Shown piece by piece: positions 1 through 12,300 of a DNA stretch of 64,000 nt. This stretch comes from Ashinkailepas kermadecensis (Eukaryota > Arthropoda > Thecostraca > Neolepadidae): the NCBI GenBank assembly GCA_034440615.1, contig JAOTOM010004831.1, positions 433,711 to 497,710 on the forward strand, read 5' to 3'. The translations under genes were made by a program, and so were the position numbers. Position 1 is the stretch's first letter, and each line of letters opens with the position of its first letter. The notes beneath the pieces were generated by a model that was not told where the DNA came from, did no database searches, and saw only the letters and a program-made list of their open reading frames with translations.

Positions 1-251
1 TGCCCGGCGTTATCCCGAGCATCCCGACGTTGAAGGATCGAAAGAGATCCGAGCCAAGCGTCACAACACCGGGGGTCGAGATGAATCCGGACCATCTCCA
101 GATAAATACCTCGCTCCAATTCGTTTCGCAGCACCATGCGGCCGTCCATCGCAGCCCGTCCATCACAATGCGTACCGCGCATTTCCATTGTCGCCTGGTG
201 GTGCCGGCCTTTGTGTGGCTGGTAAGCCCGGTGCAGGTGTGGACGTCGGGC

Positions 252-822
252 TCAGGGCACACGGGCGTCACATTTACCCGTATTACACTGCGACGGACTC
301 AGTCGCCCGGACACCGGCAGTCATCAGTCCGGCACCGGGCACAAGGGCGTCACATTTACCCGTATTACACTGCGACGGACTCAGTCGCCCGGACACCGGC
401 AGTCACCAGTCCGGCACCGGGCACACGGGCGTCACATTTACCTGTATCACACTGCGACGGCCTCAGTCGCCCGGACACCGGCAGTCTTCAGTCCGGCACC
501 GGACACAAGGGCGTCACATTTACCTGTATAACACTGCGACGGACTCAGTCGCCCGGACACCGGCAGTCTTCAGTCCGGCACCGGGCACAAGGGCGTCACA
601 TTTACCCGTATTACACTGCGACGGCCTCAGTCGCCCGGACACCGGCAGTCACCAGTCCGGCACCGGGCACAAGGACGTCATATTTACCCGCATAACACTG
701 CGACGGACTCAGTCGCCCTGACACCGGCAGTCTTCAGTCCGGCACCGGGTATAAGGGCGTCATATTTACCCGCATAACACTGCGACGGACTCAGTCGCCC
801 GGACACCGGCAGTCATCAGTCG
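252..822. repeat. 82-bp minisatellite, about 7 units
   Basis: The motif cgacgg recurs at 291, 373, 455, 537, 619, 701 and 783, an exact 82-bp period. Units differ by a few substitutions (for example cccgtatta, cctgtatca, cccgcataa). Because 82 is not a multiple of three and the unit has no stop in any plus-strand frame, two long overlapping open frames run through the array; they are a by-product of the repeat and not genes. Confidence 0.95.
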
Positions 823-1559
823 GACAAGCGGCGGCGTGGAGGCGGCTGCGGAATGGGGACGTCATTTGCTGATGTGCTCACAGGCGGGTTCGAGAAGACA
901 GAATGGATTCCGGGCCAAGAGGTGGCATCATCGAAGGACAGTTGGTTGGCGATGTTGACGATGTTGAGGAAAGCATTTGGTCTAAGCAGTGACGGACCGA
1001 GCGAAACTGAAGCAGCTGATCGCACGAACTGTTTGCATTGCCGGCTGTGCACATCATGCGATGAAGCGCGCCGTCATCACTGCACCAGCCATCACGACCA
1101 CCCACAGACGTGATTTGCTTTGCCTAATCCGATCTCATCACCATTCGTAGTGGCATAATTTAAAATCTGCTATGACCATTTTGTTGACGGGCGGGAAATT
1201 ATTATGTGCGAGCAGATGCATCAACAACCTATGTGTGTGAATAACTGAAATCCGTATTCATTTTCACGGCCACTGCAGGTGTATATTCGGTGGGTTACTT
1301 ACTGGATAAAGATGTTTTGGACTGGCTCTGGCAATTTCTATTCTGTGGAATGCAGCCAGAAACTGAAAAAAATCACGCAGAGCAAAAATAACTATGACAG
1401 CGTGTGTGGGACGAGTCAGGATGAGTCGATGCGGTCCGCACCGTCGCAAAGTTAGCTCGGAGGTCTTTACGTCCACCGTCCGCTTATCTCCGCCGCCGGG
1501 CGAATGCGATTCAGTGCGCCAGTCGCGGGCGTGGGTGCCGTCGGCCGACTCAGGGACAA
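823..1559. other. Non-coding stretch, nothing recognised
   Basis: It contains an 86-codon open frame (853-1113, plus) starting MGTSFADVLTGGFEKTEWIP that resembles no family I recognise, with an equally long frame antisense to it. No splice context or repeat was found. I treat it as unsupported. Confidence 0.4.
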
Positions 1560-1881
1560 TCACACCTCGTCACGTCAGCCGACGGTGGTCCTGTGGCGCG
1601 CCGGCCCGAGCCGGAGCTGGGGCCACCCACCGGTTCACCTTGACTGACACTCTCCTCGGGCCGCCCTTCGGCGGACTGGCCGCGCCGCCGCCGACGGCAG
1701 CGCCGCCGCGCGGCGGACCCCGCAGCTCCGAGCGGCTACTTTCACCGCGGCAGGCCTGCATCCACGACAATATGGCGACGCCCTGTCGTCAGGTTTCGCT
1801 GTGAACGCGGCCATCGTGCGTGTGCGTGTGCGCGTGCCGAGAACGGGTGTGCACCTGTCGCCCCGCCGTGACCCGAGCCAG
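1560..1881 (+). promoter_or_regulatory. CpG-rich candidate promoter / 5' UTR exon of LRR gene
   Basis: A GC- and CpG-rich block stands out from the AT-rich surroundings about 1.5 kb upstream of the first coding exon of the LRR gene. It ends in a strong 5' splice site (CAG|GTGAGG, GT at 1882-1883) and contains no convincing coding frame. The first coding exon of the LRR gene begins with an acceptor (ccccgcag, AG at 3319-3320), so a non-coding first exon upstream is required. This block is the best candidate, by inference; RNA evidence is not available. Confidence 0.35.
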
Positions 1882-3320
1882 GTGAGGGTGGAAAATTATG
1901 TCCGGAGGGCCTCAGTTGGCGCATGGACAGGATATGCGGATTGACCTTGATTTCAGCTCTCTCGGTTCAGACAGGACGGAATGTGTAGTGTTCACATTGG
2001 CGTTCAGCCAGATGACTTTATCTGTTGATTCACACGAAGGCAGTCTCTACTTGTGTGAGACTGATTTAGCCTTCGTCGTAAAATTTGTTTTTTGTGCTTT
2101 TTAGCGTAATATCTCTTTCCTGAATCCACTTTCGGTATCTCTCGGTATGAAGGTGCCCGCTTTTTTTTTACTGTATTCATCCCCACAATACAAGCCTGTT
2201 TGTCGTATTTACTTCATCACAATAAAGCTTGGAAGAAACAGTGGACGCAAGGTTGTCTTTCACATCATCGAATTGCATCAGGGGTTCAGCTTGGAATTCT
2301 ACATTTAAAGATGAAAAAGCGAGGGGAGAAATCGGCTACTTTCAGAGAAAGCTTAACAGCGCAGACCATTTGGTGGAACACAGATCGGAGCTATTTCGGT
2401 TTATGTTTCCCGTTGCTATCTTGGAGCTATTTCGGTTTTGTCTGCGTCATCTATGCGCAGCGTTCTGGATATCGCACTCCGGTGAATATATAGAATCGAT
2501 TCGAATTGGCACGGGATGCCTTTAACAGCATTATGCTTAATATTGCAATATAATCTTGATAGCAATAGCAATGCCCGACGTTTCGGCATTATACCTTCCT
2601 CAATGGCAATTATGCAAACCTTGGTGGCAAATAGGCACCTAACTTGGTCCGCCATAATGACAACGTTGGGCAAACGTTGGCATTATACGTTGGACATTGT
2701 TGTTGCTTTCAAATTATGTTTTTATCTTAATAATAAAGCAGGCAAGGGCAGTCCAACGCTAGGCTGAACTATCCATCATTGAACAACATCGCCCATTATT
2801 CGAATTCCATGTTAATCCGCTATATAATGATCTTTTTCTCAGTAAAGTAAGACCTTCAACGGACATCTATGCTTAGTTGTATAAACTTGGCTACAAGCGG
2901 AAACAAATAGTTGACGGAATAAGTGAATTATGAATCCATTAATGTTCACCCACGAAGCTAATATACATCTTCCTTCGTCCTTGCAGCAGTGTTTTTCCCG
3001 TCCGCTGTTTTATCAACAGCAAATTTTGCGAACTCAGGCGATTCATATGCTTCCGATCTCTTACCATTTCTTCATGCTTCCCAGGCGATTAATATAAATA
3101 TTGTATTGTTGTTAGGACGGTGGAACAGGAACATCAGAACGATTAATGGAAGGTTCGCTTGCATAATGTAAACTGTTTGCGTGAACGAAATATATGTTTC
3201 CTTGCGATATCAATAATTATTTCCCAACTGGAATCAACTTGTTGAAATTACATCCGAATGCAAAACAAAATATTGTGTGTCCTGTCTGTCTACCATCGTG
3301 TATGCGTCCTTGCCCCGCAG
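1882..3320 (+). other. Candidate 5' UTR intron, AT-rich
   Basis: It lies between the candidate donor at 1882 and the acceptor at 3320. It holds no recognisable gene or large repeat. A small direct duplication (gagctatttcggtt) occurs near 2390 and 2427. The open frames are short and unsupported. Confidence 0.3.
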
Positions 3321-3345
3321 GTCAGCAGCAGCGACTCCAGTTGAG

Positions 3346-6300
3346 ATGCACGCCTGCTGGGTGGTTCTGCTGGCCGTGGCGGCGGCAGCAGTGCCAGTCG
3401 CCTCCAAATGGGCGCCGCCGCCGCCGCGCTTCACGTGCCCCCAGCGCAGCATCCTGCACTACCCGTGCCGCTGCGTGGCCGGCGGCGACCACGGCATCCA
3501 CATGGTGTGCGAGAACACCAACCTGGCGCAGATCGCCGTGGCGCTGCGCAACGTGCGCGTGCCGATGGACTCGCTGCTGCTGACCCAGTGCAGCATCTCG
3601 CGGCTGCACGGCACCGTGTTCCACGCGGTGTCGGCGCGCTCCCTGCGCATCGAGAACACGCCCATCGCCAGCATCGGCGCCGACGCGTTCGTCGGCATCA
3701 ACAACACGCTGCAGAACCTGACGCTGGCCAACACGATGCTCACGGAGTTGCCCGTCGAGGCGTTCTCGGTGCTGACCAATTCGTCCGTGTTGGAGATCAT
3801 CGGCAGCAACATCACCTACATCCCCGAGAACGCCTTTCTTGGATTGGCAAAAGTGTCCGACCTGGTCATCCGGAAGTCACACATTGGCTCAGTGCACGCC
3901 AAGGCCTTTGTTGGACTGAGGAACTTAAGAAAGCTATCCTTGGCGTACAACAATCTGACCACACTGCCGTCCAATATGCTCATGTTTAACAGAAAGCTGA
4001 ACAACCTCGACCTGGCGTACAACAACTTCACCAAACTCAGTTCGAAATTCTACAAGAATTCGAGAGGTTTGATATGGTGCAATATGTCAAATAACGCAAT
4101 TACAGACCTGGGAAGAGGGACATTTGGACGGAACAGTGAGTTAGGCTACTTCGACATGGGTCATAATCGAATAACGACAATCGGATCAAACGAGTTCCGA
4201 GCTGTGCGCTCAATGCGGCGACTGTTCTTCAACGACAACAATATCACCAGAATCGGCAGAGGCACATTCAAAGCCATCCGGAAAGTGGGTACGCTTGATT
4301 TTGCGAGGAACAAAATCAAAGTGGTTGACTTCCAAATGTTCTACGAGCTGGACTACCTGGAGGTAATCAACTTTCAGGAAAATGAAATAACAGAAATTCA
4401 AAAAAATGCTTTTAAGGATTTGTACCTGACAGCAATTAATATGAGCCACAATCAAATAGCTGCGATCGATAAGGATGCATTCATTAATTGCAACAACATG
4501 ACATTCCTGGACTTCAGCTACAATAACCTCACGGAGCTTAACGCAGACTCATTCGACAATTCGGACTTGACTGAGCTGCGAATACAGTACAATCATCTGA
4601 CGAGCATGTCCCAGGTCCCCTTCGACAAGTTCACTCTAATCCGCACTCTAAATATGTCGCACAACCAAGTTCAAGAGATTCCTCGGGGGACATTTCCAGA
4701 CCTGTACGAACTACACACTATCGATGTCAGCCACAACCAGATCAACAAAATTAAAAGCATTGTCTTCAACCCGCTGTTCTCTTTGCGCCACCTGGATCTA
4801 AGCCACAACCTGATGGAGGAGCTGAAGGCTTCCACCATCGGCACGCTTCCCTCCCTGCTGGATATCGACATCAGCCACAATCGTCTGAAAAAACTCAGCT
4901 CTGGCTCTTTCCGCCAGCTAAGCTCACTCAGGAAACTCCACATCGGGCACAACATGCTGGACAAGGTGGTCAACATACCGCAGTCGCTCTCGCGACTCTT
5001 CATGTCTCACAACCTGATCGCCAGCATCCGACCGGGTGGCAGCTGGCCGACCATGAACTCGCTGATCGAGCTCGACCTCGACCACAACCTGCTGGCCGAT
5101 AACCTCGAGTCGCGCTCCTTCGAGAACCTGCGCACCGTGCGCTTCCTGCACATGCGCAACAACTCAATCACCCGGCCGCCGTGGGGAGCGCTGGCCGACA
5201 TGACCACCCTGCAGCACCTCTACCTGGACGACAACCGCATCACCTCGCTGGGACGCGGCGCATTCGGCAAGATCATCGTGCTGTTCGAGCTGTCGCTGCG
5301 TCGCAACGGGCTCCGAGAAGTGGCGCAGCGCGCGTTCGAACAGAACCAGCAGCTCATCAACCTGACGCTGGCCGAGAATGACATCGAGCACATCCCAAAC
5401 GAGGCATTCAAAGGTCAGTAGCACTACATGAGAAGTGGATCGGCTATCACGCTGACCATGTGTGTTTAGATTGTATTTTCGTGGTAAGGTTTAAAAGATT
5501 CTGATCTTGTTCAGCTATCATGCAAAGCAGATGATGTGAAATCTACTTATAACATTTGCTGAAGCAATGCAGGTGTTACCTAGGACCTAGGAAGTATCAG
5601 GATAGGGGGAAGCGCCATGTGAAGGTCGTTAATTTCCCACAGCAATCTTGGGTCTCAGGTTATGATTCATTGAGTTGGGGGTAGCTGCCATTCTGTGAAG
5701 ATGGGCCGGGATAGTCCGTGGGAAGGCCACCAGCTATGCCACCAAGATAACCATTTTCAGGGAATAGTGCAGGCTGCTGCCATTTTTTTTTTCAATTCCA
5801 CACATTTTGGTGAATTTAGTGACGGTATTACGCTAACTTCATTCCTATGCTTGCATCGTTCCAGCCTTCAGAAGCCTCTCGGAATTGGCTACAGTTTTGG
5901 GTTTGAGTCGTGAACCGCGTCGCTCTCACAATGCGGTCCGTCCCCAGTATGGTTGGCTTGATGCGCCTGCGCCATTTCTCAAGTACTCCTGTGCCACTGA
6001 GTAACACCGACAGGCTCAGCCTAGAATGACACACTCACGAGCACATTAAGCAATGATAGCAGTTGGCCGGCGACCGTTCAGAGGACGGGTCAGAGGAGCT
6101 CCCCTTTTGGTGAAAAAAATGTGCATGCTTCCCTGGAAAATCAGCTGGTGCCAAAACTGACACTCTTCGGTCTTCATTACTTTAAATCCTGGATCGACTG
6201 CTGGTTCACCACCGTCAGCTAGAGTTTCTGACTAAAGTGTGCTTCTCTTGACAGTGCGCTTGCTGAAAAATATCGGGTCAAGTCCATGGTGGCACTTATA

Positions 6301-9300
6301 GCCAAGGGTGGACCGAGGCCCCGCCTCCTCACCTACCCCTAGCAACCAAAAATACACTAGATCAAACAAGAATTTTTGAGATTTTCACTACGCAAAGCCA
6401 GAAAATTTCGGCGCACTTCGCACACCGACAGCGGCCTCTGTTTCATCAACATTTTTTTGCTCGGCCCCCATTATGAAAAGCATGCCGTGCCCCTGTTAAT
6501 ATCAAAGCACAACAGAACCAGATCTTTCTCCGCATTCGAACATGCAAAGGCCAGAAAATAGAAGAGATCCCATTGACAAACATCTTGTATCCAGAAGCGT
6601 TGAAATAAAACGGAATTGAGCATGTGTAAAAGTCAATCACATCTAAGTCTATGCACAACTCCAGGTGCGTGGAAACTCTGTAGCATCCTATGACGCTTGT
6701 CTTGTCAAGATCTCGGTACATTTGACAATTGTTGTCTTCTCTCAGGTTTGGAATTCTGGATATGTTTTTGAAGTGTGTTGTCCACCTCAGGTCTGGTTGC
6801 ATTGAACAAACTCGACCTGTCCCACAACACGCTGGTGATCATGAGCAACAAAACACATGGACTGTTCGATGACTGCTTGTCGCTAAGAAAGGTAAGACCG
6901 ACATGCAGGTGCAGCCACGATACTGGCATGTTTATGCACTTTGGCACTTCGAGTTTGAACACGTTTTTTATCGGGCTGGTTAAAATTATGGCGCTACACA
7001 GTGGCTTCGCTATAGGTAGCATTAGGTAAAGCAGGTTTTAAATGGAAATATGGGTTCCGGCAAATGCTGCTCATGATTCATAGATATGACCACGTGGGCA
7101 TTGTAGTGATTTTTCCGCTTATCCAATGCCTAGTTAGGAGCGAAGCCGAGAGAGGATCGATCATCTTCTTTCTACCACAAGGAAGAAGTCAGCCAAGAGC
7201 TGTGTTTTTAATTTATCATAACGTCAAAACAGCACGGAGCGTTAAATGGCCTATTCTAGGATGCGGAAAACAAGTTTGAAAAAAAGTTATCCTGCACTCT
7301 CGCTCGGCATCTTCCAGTGAGGCGCTTCAAGCATGTGTTTAATTACCTTTCGACCTGATTTATTGCGACATGCTATTTGTATCTTCCACGATTTTAAAGG
7401 TAAGAGCCTTAGGCTCACGCAGTGCAATGTTGAGTCGGTTATGTATTCCATTCATTAAAGTTAAGCAACCGACGGTAGGAAAAATCCTTAGTAAGCATGC
7501 GCCGGAGAAGGAATTTTGCCGTCTTGTTCTAAAAATATTTTGCACTCTACATTGGTCTCGTGCAAAATGTCTTCTTTTTGTTCAGCACCCGACCGCAAAA
7601 TGTTCTTCTGGACACCGTTCAGTAATATATGTTCACTAGGAACGTCTACATTTTCCATTACATTATACTGCATGTGGTTATATTTTAAATTTTACCCCTC
7701 GTACGGACTCACCAACGAATCGAGGAAAAAAACAGTAATAAAATGCACATGACAAATTCTCGAGTTCAGCTGTTCTGAAAAACATATCACACGTCTGAAG
7801 TATCGTTGTGAAAGAGTTGCATTTCCTTAATGATACAACATTTACATGCGCACGCTCCCACACCCAAACTGTCAGCACGAATATCCGCACCACTCCATAT
7901 GCCCTTTTTACCTCTTTAACACACGCTCTCGGGTGGTGGTTAAATCGCCCCCCCCCCGAAAAACAAAGAACAAAGCGCTGCACACAGCGACGCCAGATTC
8001 ACCGTGGTTATAGATAATTGAACAGAGGGTCGTTCGCGAAAATTCTACTTATAGATGTCAACGGTCACCGAGCTAGACGTGAACAAAGTAGGTTGATCAC
8101 TTCTGAAAAGTGTTATTTTTAGGAAAACATTCAAGAAACGGGAAAACTCCATTTCTGAAGATACACCTTATACATTTGTTACAGCATAAGTTCTGTTAGA
8201 GCACCACTTATAAAGGACTACACAAATAAAATAATATTTGTGCGACCTGAGGCCATATCATGAGGCCAGGTCAATGGCAAAATTGCAACTTTACATTTGT
8301 GCTTAACAATTCCTAATTTATCATCCCAGCTCCAAACCGGAATATATGACATACTACAACGCCCTCTATTAGTTTTAGGTGAACGTAAGTTCAAGTCATT
8401 GAGATATTGTTCAAAAGGCGTGGTGGAGTACCTACCCTGCGCAGAGGCAAAAGCGGTATAAGGATGACTATTTTGTTTATGAACGCATATATTCGGCCCC
8501 AAATGGCACCGAATAATGTTTCTATACAGAGGCGCAGTCAAGGGGGTCCGTGAGTCCGACCCCTCCCCCTTAGCAACCAAAAATACACTAAATACATTTT
8601 GAGCTTCTCAATATAAATATAAGGTTACCGACCTGAGATGACCTTGAATAGATCCGTTGACCCTTTTGAATCATACAAGTTAATACGAAGGAAGTTTGAC
8701 TTTTTGTCGGGTTCAGCGCCCAAATGTTCCTCAGAGGCAATAAATCACATGACACCACAGAAGACCACAGGTATATATGGTACGGCAACGTAAGTAGAAC
8801 ATGGGAGTCCATATATGCCTAAGGTGTTTGTCCGTAGTCAATATAATTAAGCCAAAATGCACAGAGTTACAAACTGCACAAAACGTTTTGGTACAAACTG
8901 GGGTTCTCGCCAATACATTTCACGTAGGAAGTAAATAATGAGCGATCATGCTCGCCAGTTATGCATCGTAAAATCTTAAATTCATTGCACCTCGTTTTGA
9001 ACCAATGACCTAGGAACTTAGAACATACACAGATGAGAAGAGCCCCAGGCACCACATACCCTATTAGTTTCATTGTTCTAGCTTTATTAATTTCCGAGAT
9101 CTCATGGGGGTCAAATAAATCCCCACCAGATCACGTAGCGATCAGTCATCAATCTGAACGAGTATTAAATCCTACATAATATTGTGATTAGTCGAAATGT
9201 GGTAATTCCAACTTTTTGTTTCTTGTATTTCTTTCATGATGACTCTCAACCAGAACAATCCGAAGTCTACTCTGCACCAATTGTGATGAACCTGCTGGCT

Positions 9301-12300
9301 TGCATTTAGGTGAAGGTTTATGGCTTGCCTCAGATGAGAATAAATAAGCATGTGTGGTAACTTTTGAGATCCTTCGAGAAAAACAGATTTAAGAGCTATT
9401 ATGATTGTTTTCCAGAGCAAAAGGAGCAGTTCCCGGTCAATCAAAATTAATCTCGTAAAATATGCATTCGCAATGGGAAGATCTTAACTAGTCACGTTGA
9501 GTATTCGGCAAGTTGTGGCCATTTTAGTCATTCTTATTCTGGAAGAACATCTTTTTAAAAAGTAGCCGTCTTTTCACATTATCGTGAGGTCTTAGTTACT
9601 TTTAGGTCTAAACATAGCCACGAATTTAATCAACTAGGTACTTCATTTTTAGTGGGGCAGCTCGTCAGTTCGATCAATCGTGATACTGTCAGTTGCTCTA
9701 TTACAGGAAACTGTCGTTCATTGCCAAACATTACTAGGTCAGCAAGTAATACAGAATAGCGACCGAACTAGCTAGAGACACTATCTTCGAAAACATTATT
9801 GTTTCATTACTGCATTCATGTCAGCTCAAAGCTAAGGCTGTTCCGCATTCATATTTGTGTTTTCCTCTCGTGTCATTACAAATGCATGCTTGCCACATCA
9901 TGCCGTTTGCTATCACTGGTCCGTGTTTGTGTTACTGTTCATGAATTAACATGTATCCAGGACAGTCAGTGTCAGCTTTGTTTCTGTCAATCACTGTCTT
10001 GGATGCAGTAGCATTTCCTATATTCGCCTGCATGCACTATTACAAGTCTTGTTTATGTTGCGCCTTCCTATGGCCTGCTGTCCAAGATTCAAGACATCTC
10101 AGGAATGTATCAGGATGCAGATAGAAATGTCATCAGTCGCCGAAAGTCTGGTTCACTCCGAATAATATGCGCATTCTTTTCAACCGTTTCACTGGTTCAA
10201 CCTCTATTAAAAGAACATTGGACGATCTCAATGAACAGTTACTAGCCCACATGAATAGCAGATGTAAAGAAATCTTGCAAAAGGAAGAATATTTAACCAA
10301 TGAATCTACCTGACGTAGTAATACCTACTAATAAAATCCACGGACGCAAAAGCATGTGTGTAGGAAACCACGTCCTTATTTTTATAGAATCATAACCATT
10401 GGTCAAAAAATTTCAAAGCGGTGCCTCAAGACAAAAATTGATTTTAAAAGCGCATCTTTGCACCCTTGATAAGAGTCGATTCGAGCTTACGCCCAAGCCG
10501 CCTGACTGCATTACAAATGGCCGCATATATATATACGATGACTTACTTTTCACATGTTGCAGGTGAACCTGTCACATAACCAGGTATCGCAGATCCACAA
10601 GAAGACATTTCCGTACAGCCGGTGGGTGCCGTATCGCCTGGAGGAGTTGGACCTGTCGTCCAACAAGCTGGCCGTCATCGGGCGCGACTTCATCACCGGC
10701 CTCAAGGACCTGAAGAAGCTCAGTCTAGCCAACAACTCATTGATCGAGACCAGAAAATGTAAGTGCTGAAGTGGATAACTTCCGTGAGAAAAGAACAACG
10801 CGTCACTAGAACAGCTGCTAACATTCGATGCCAGAGTATACATCCCCCTCCGAGTTGTAAAATAGCCTCGTGTATTGCTAAGCAGACTTTAGGAAATGAG
10901 CTGCACTGGTTGATTAGTTAGACATAAAGACATAGAGACATAAAAGATCAGTGCAACTATGAGCAACAAGGACCCTCCTTGGTTGCACACTGGACACTGA
11001 ACCAGTGCCCACCAAATCCGTCAATCAACCCTCCTTGGAATACCGAAAAGCAAGCCCTCTATTCTTATAATGATTGTCGATGCTGTTTTTAAAGATGTTC
11101 AGTGTGCTGCTACTGACAATGGTTTCTGGCAGCTGGTTCCAGTGTTCTACTACCCTGTTGGTGAAGAAAGGCTGTCTTAACCTTGTCCCGCTGTGATTAA
11201 CTTTAATTTTGAATTGTTGACCTCTAATTGCATCATTTCTGTTAAATTCAAACATTTCCCTCGGATATCCTTGTTCCTGACCATGAACAAATTTAAAGAC
11301 CTCGATGAGATCTCCTCTCAGACTTCTATATCTAAGTGAAAACATATTCAATTTCTTCAATCTTTCCTCATATGCCAGGTTGCTGATACCATTAACCATT
11401 TGTGTTGCCCCCCTTTGTACTCTCTCTAAAAGCCAACAATCTTTTTCATAACTAGGGGACTAAGCTTGGACAAAGTATTCCAAATGTGACCTGACATATG
11501 CACAGTAAAGCTTCCTGATGACTTCCTCGCTTTTGTATGATACATTCCTATTTATTTCCCCAAGCATTCTTAGTGCCTTCTTCCTGGCTTCTTTGGTCTG
11601 TTCTGATGCCCCCAATTTTGTGGTCAAAATAACACCTAAGTCCTCCTGCTGAGTCACAGATAGTACTTGGCCATCCATCAAGTATGGAGCCTTCATATGC
11701 TGCCTACCTACATGCATGATTTTGCACTTATCAAAATTAAATTAAATTTGCCATTTTTCGGACCACTTCACAAGTTCGTCTAAGTCTTTCTGCAGCGAGA
11801 CCTGCTCATTGTGTCCTGTTATTGCCCTAAAGACCTTCAAATCATCCGCAAATTTCAAAACCATACTGCTTAGGCCAATTCCAATGCTATTTACAAGTAT
11901 AATTAACACTAGTGGCCCCAGTACTGACCCTTGGGAGACTCCACCACGAACATTTTGCCATGATGACTTTGTACCATTTAGCAACACTCTCTGCTGTTTA
12001 TCTGAAAGCCACAACTCTGTCCATTTTAGGATGCTACCTGCAATACCATGGACCTGAAGCTGCATCATTAACCGTTTATGGGGTACCTTGCCAAAGGCCT
12101 TACTAAAGTCAAGATATGCTACATGAACCTGATTTCCCTGATCAAATTGTTCTGTAGCGAAATTCAAAAAGTCCAAGAGATTTGTGGGGCACGATCGCCC
12201 TTTTCTAAACCCATGTTGAATATCTTGAATAAATATGTTTCCCTCCAGAAAACTAGCTATTCTATCCTTGATAATTGTTTCGAGTACCTTGCAGACTAGG

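Noticed and set aside
30..721. Two long overlapping plus-strand frames (221 and 177 codons)
   Set aside because: They run through the 82-bp minisatellite in different frames with the same peptide phrases shifted; an artefact of a stop-free repeat.
853..1113. 86-codon plus-strand frame next to the 82-bp array
   Set aside because: No recognisable similarity, no splice context, and an equally long antisense frame overlaps it.
3277..3345. Upstream in-frame Met extending the LRR protein
   Set aside because: A good splice acceptor (AG at 3319-3320) cuts the frame, and the Met at 3346 is followed directly by a signal peptide.
3408..3989. 193-codon frame overlapping the first LRR exon
   Set aside because: A shadow frame of the GC-rich start of the LRR gene, rich in Arg/Ala/His with no domain.
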